Below, in pieces: positions 62,326 through 64,000 of a DNA stretch of 64,000 bases. A model generated the notes under the pieces. It saw only the letters and a list, made by a program, of their open reading frames with translations. It ran no database searches and had not been told where the DNA came from. The DNA comes from Actinopolyspora halophila DSM 43834. GTDB taxonomy: Bacteria > Actinomycetota > Actinomycetes > Mycobacteriales > Pseudonocardiaceae. The stretch is taken from the NCBI RefSeq assembly GCF_000371785.1, contig NZ_AQUI01000002.1, forward strand, positions 186,001 through 250,000. Reading direction: 5' to 3'. Within the stretch, counting starts at the first letter, position 1. The number at the start of each line of letters is the position of its first letter. A program made the translations under genes and the position numbers.

Positions 62326-63225
62326 GTGAGTACACCACAGCGCATCAGCGGCCCGCCCGAAGGGCGTAACGGCAGCGGCGGATCGAGCAGGGCAGGACTC
62401 GTCATCCTGATCGTCGACGACGAGGTTCCTGGACTCGAGACGACGCAGGGAATGATCGAGAAGAACCCGCGTGTCGGCAAGGTGCTGACGGCGTTCGACG
62501 CGGCCGAGGCGCTGCGGATACTGCGCAGCGACAACCCCGACCTGCAGGGGCGCCCCGCCGACGCGCCGCTGGTCGACGCCGTCTTCATCGACGTCGCCAT
62601 GCCGGGACTGACCGGAATGGACCTGGCCAGGGTGCTCTTCTCCTTCGAGAACTCACCGGCCCTGGTGTTCATCACCGCGCACGGCGAGAACGCGCTGGAG
62701 GCCTTCGACCTGGGCGCCATCGACTACGTGATGAAGCCGGCCAGTCCCGAAAGGGTGGAACGCGCGCTGCGCAAGGTGCAACGCATAGCCGCCCCGCCGG
62801 AAGCGGGCGGCGACGGTGCCAGCGCGTTGACCGCGGGCGGCGAGCGGGCGGAGGCGCAGCAGCGGGCCGACGACCACTCGGTCATTCCCGTGGAACTGGG
62901 AGGAACCACCCGCCTGGTGCAGCGTTCCCAGGTGCGCTGGGTGGAGGCCCAGGGGGATTACGCGCGGCTGCACACCGACGAGGGGTCGCACCTGGTGCGC
63001 ATCCCGCTGGCCCAGTTGGAGGAGAAGTGGGCGGACGCCGGATTCGTGCGCATTCACCGATCCTATCTGGTCGCGCTGAACCTGATCAACGAGCTGCGCA
63101 TGTCCTCCTCCGGGTATTCGGTGCTCATCGCGGGGGGACAGCACCGGGAGACCCGTGAGTTGCCGGTCAGTCGCAGGCACACCCGTGAGCTCAAGGACCG
63201 GCTGGTGCGTTCGCCGCGTCAATGA
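62326..63225 (+). CDS. LytTR-family response regulator
   Basis: A 299-aa regulator. The receiver domain (about 26-140) has the acid pair Asp31/Asp32, the phosphoacceptor Asp89 (FIDVAMPG), Thr117 and Lys137 (VMKPASP). The LytTR DNA-binding domain (about 195-295) has RWVEAQGDYARLHTD, FVRIHRSYLVALNLI and the final KDRLVRS. The GTG at 62326 (MSTPQRISG) is likely; GGGAGG lies 13 bases before, slightly far, and GTG 62284 or TTG 62314 are in frame. Likely partner of the LytS-type kinase. Confidence 0.9.
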   Translation: MSTPQRISGPPEGRNGSGGSSRAGLVILIVDDEVPGLETTQGMIEKNPRVGKVLTAFDAAEALRILRSDNPDLQGRPADAPLVDAVFIDVAMPGLTGMDLARVLFSFENSPALVFITAHGENALEAFDLGAIDYVMKPASPERVERALRKVQRIAAPPEAGGDGASALTAGGERAEAQQRADDHSVIPVELGGTTRLVQRSQVRWVEAQGDYARLHTDEGSHLVRIPLAQLEEKWADAGFVRIHRSYLVALNLINELRMSSSGYSVLIAGGQHRETRELPVSRRHTRELKDRLVRSPRQ

Positions 63226-63429
63226 CCGCGGAACCGTTGTCCGGAACGGGGGCGCCGTTGGATGATCGCTTCGACGGATCGTGCAACTTCCGCGAGAACG
63301 GGGGTTCCTGTCGGGTCGTCGGCCGTTGCGACTCCGGCGTGCCGGCGCCGAAACACCACCCGAGCAGTCGGCTTTGCCGAGCAAGAATTCCCGGAGGAGG
63401 GGCATCGCCGGGCAAGGGCTCCCGGAAAG

Positions 63430-63600
63430 GAACTCCCAACAGAAGGACACCGTCCAACGCAAACGCTCTGAGCCTAAGTACCCGGCACCGCCGGGGGTTC
63501 TCAGCCGCGGGTCTCGTGAGGACAGCCTCGACGTTGTGTAGTGCCTACCCGATGTCGAGGATCCCGCAGCGAGACCCCGACTGAGGTTCCCCTACCCGAG
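63430..63600 (+). repeat. Intergenic palindromic repeat, type A copy 7
   Basis: Has gaactcccaacagaagg, then ggggttctcagccgcgggtc, tcgtgaggacagCCTCGAC(63526-63532)-GTTGT-GTAG-TGC-CTAC-CCGAT-GTCGAGG(63554-63560), gcagcgagaccccgactgag. Both outer arms have the GGTCTCG class, so they pair with each other. It lies 50 bases before the last gene. Confidence 0.85.
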
Positions 63601-63648
63601 CCGGTGAGCAGGCCGATCCGCGGACTCTCCAGATAAGGTGGTGGGGCA

Positions 63649-64000
63649 GTGACCACGGGTAGATCTTCGGCACCCCAGCAGCGCGCTCCGCGGCGCAAGC
63701 GCGTGGTGCTGGCCGACCGGCGCGGTTCGCGCGACGTTCCGCGCACGATCATCGATCTCGAGAACCAGAGCACCATGGGCGAGGCGATGATCCGGAACCT
63801 GGTTCGTGCCCAGTTGCGTTCCGCGCTGTGGCTGGCCGCGATCAGCGTGGCGTTCCTGGGCGCGCTGCCCGTGCTGCTGCGTTACGTCCCCGTCCTGTCC
63901 GAGATCCGGCTGTTCGGCGTCCCGCTGCCCTGGTTTCTCCTGGGAGTGCTGCCGTTTCCGTTCATCCTGCTGATCGGCTACATCGGTACGCGCAAAGCCG
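63649..64000 (+). CDS. Membrane protein, DUF485-like (cut by window end)
   Basis: The visible 117 residues have a basic N-terminus (about 1-45), then two hydrophobic segments (about 62-80: WLAAISVAFLGALPVLL; and 92-113: VPLPWFLLGVLPFPFILLIGYIG). GTG 63649 follows AAGGTGG. In related actinomycetes a small DUF485-type protein precedes a cation/acetate symporter and follows this LytS/LytR locus. The family assignment is by context and size and is not certain, because the gene continues past the window. Confidence 0.7.
   Translation, partial: MTTGRSSAPQQRAPRRKRVVLADRRGSRDVPRTIIDLENQSTMGEAMIRNLVRAQLRSALWLAAISVAFLGALPVLLRYVPVLSEIRLFGVPLPWFLLGVLPFPFILLIGYIGTRKA

Overview
The window is about 70% GC and reads as chromosomal DNA of an actinomycete of the Pseudonocardia/Actinopolyspora type. 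GC-rich third codon positions, GTG/TTG starts and the gene order all point this way. Positions 4.4-22.7 kb keep the classic origin-proximal block that M. tuberculosis also has: ppiA, PH-domain protein, crgA, pabA/trpG, pknB, pknA, pbpA, rodA, pstP, fhaB, fhaA, tRNA-Leu. A class E sortase gene follows crgA. A K+ uptake pair (trkA/ktrB type), not part of the usual order, is inserted before pabA, which would suit a salt-adapted organism. The genus assignment is inference.

Layout. 0-4 kb: truncated mgtE, two small proteins, and an NAD(P)-binding oxidoreductase bracketed by a duplicated 5' end of ppiA. 4.5-11.5 kb: ppiA, rhomboid, PH protein, crgA, sortase, a 51-aa membrane protein, K+ uptake pair, pabA. 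11.6-22.4 kb: one minus-strand, translationally coupled operon fhaA-fhaB-pstP-rodA-pbpA-pknA-pknB for polar growth, peptidoglycan synthesis and Ser/Thr signalling, ending in a 17-bp hairpin. 22.6-33.5 kb: tRNA-Leu with a strong terminator, IclR and TetR regulators, an FAD-linked lactone oxidase divergent from a PLP aldolase/racemase-like enzyme, and a 1057-aa protein joining a HAD-like region to a DIT1/PvcA (isocyanide synthase-family) domain. 34.4-44.9 kb: small proteins plus an HTH/TPR regulator and a phosphotransferase, a TM0106-type nuclease, ADH, SDR, AKR and a pentapeptide-repeat protein. 45-55.9 kb: a cytoplasmic GGT homologue, RtcB ligase, a methyltransferase-GT2-GT4 fusion, a SHOCT-like membrane protein, an acyltransferase and MsrA. 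56-64 kb: a secreted protein, an AA10 LPMO with two DasR-type operators, tRNA-Gly, a PPOX-family protein, and a LytS/LytR two-component pair bracketing an S49 peptidase and followed by a small membrane protein that is cut off by the window end.

The most unusual feature is a family of intergenic elements (about 110-190 bp, at least seven fuller copies plus hybrids and fragments). Each is a long imperfect palindrome centred on GTAG-N3/5-CTAC, with compensatory changes in its stems. They lie mostly between 33 and 64 kb and look like a structured, non-coding, possibly mobile repeat that I do not recognise as a named family.
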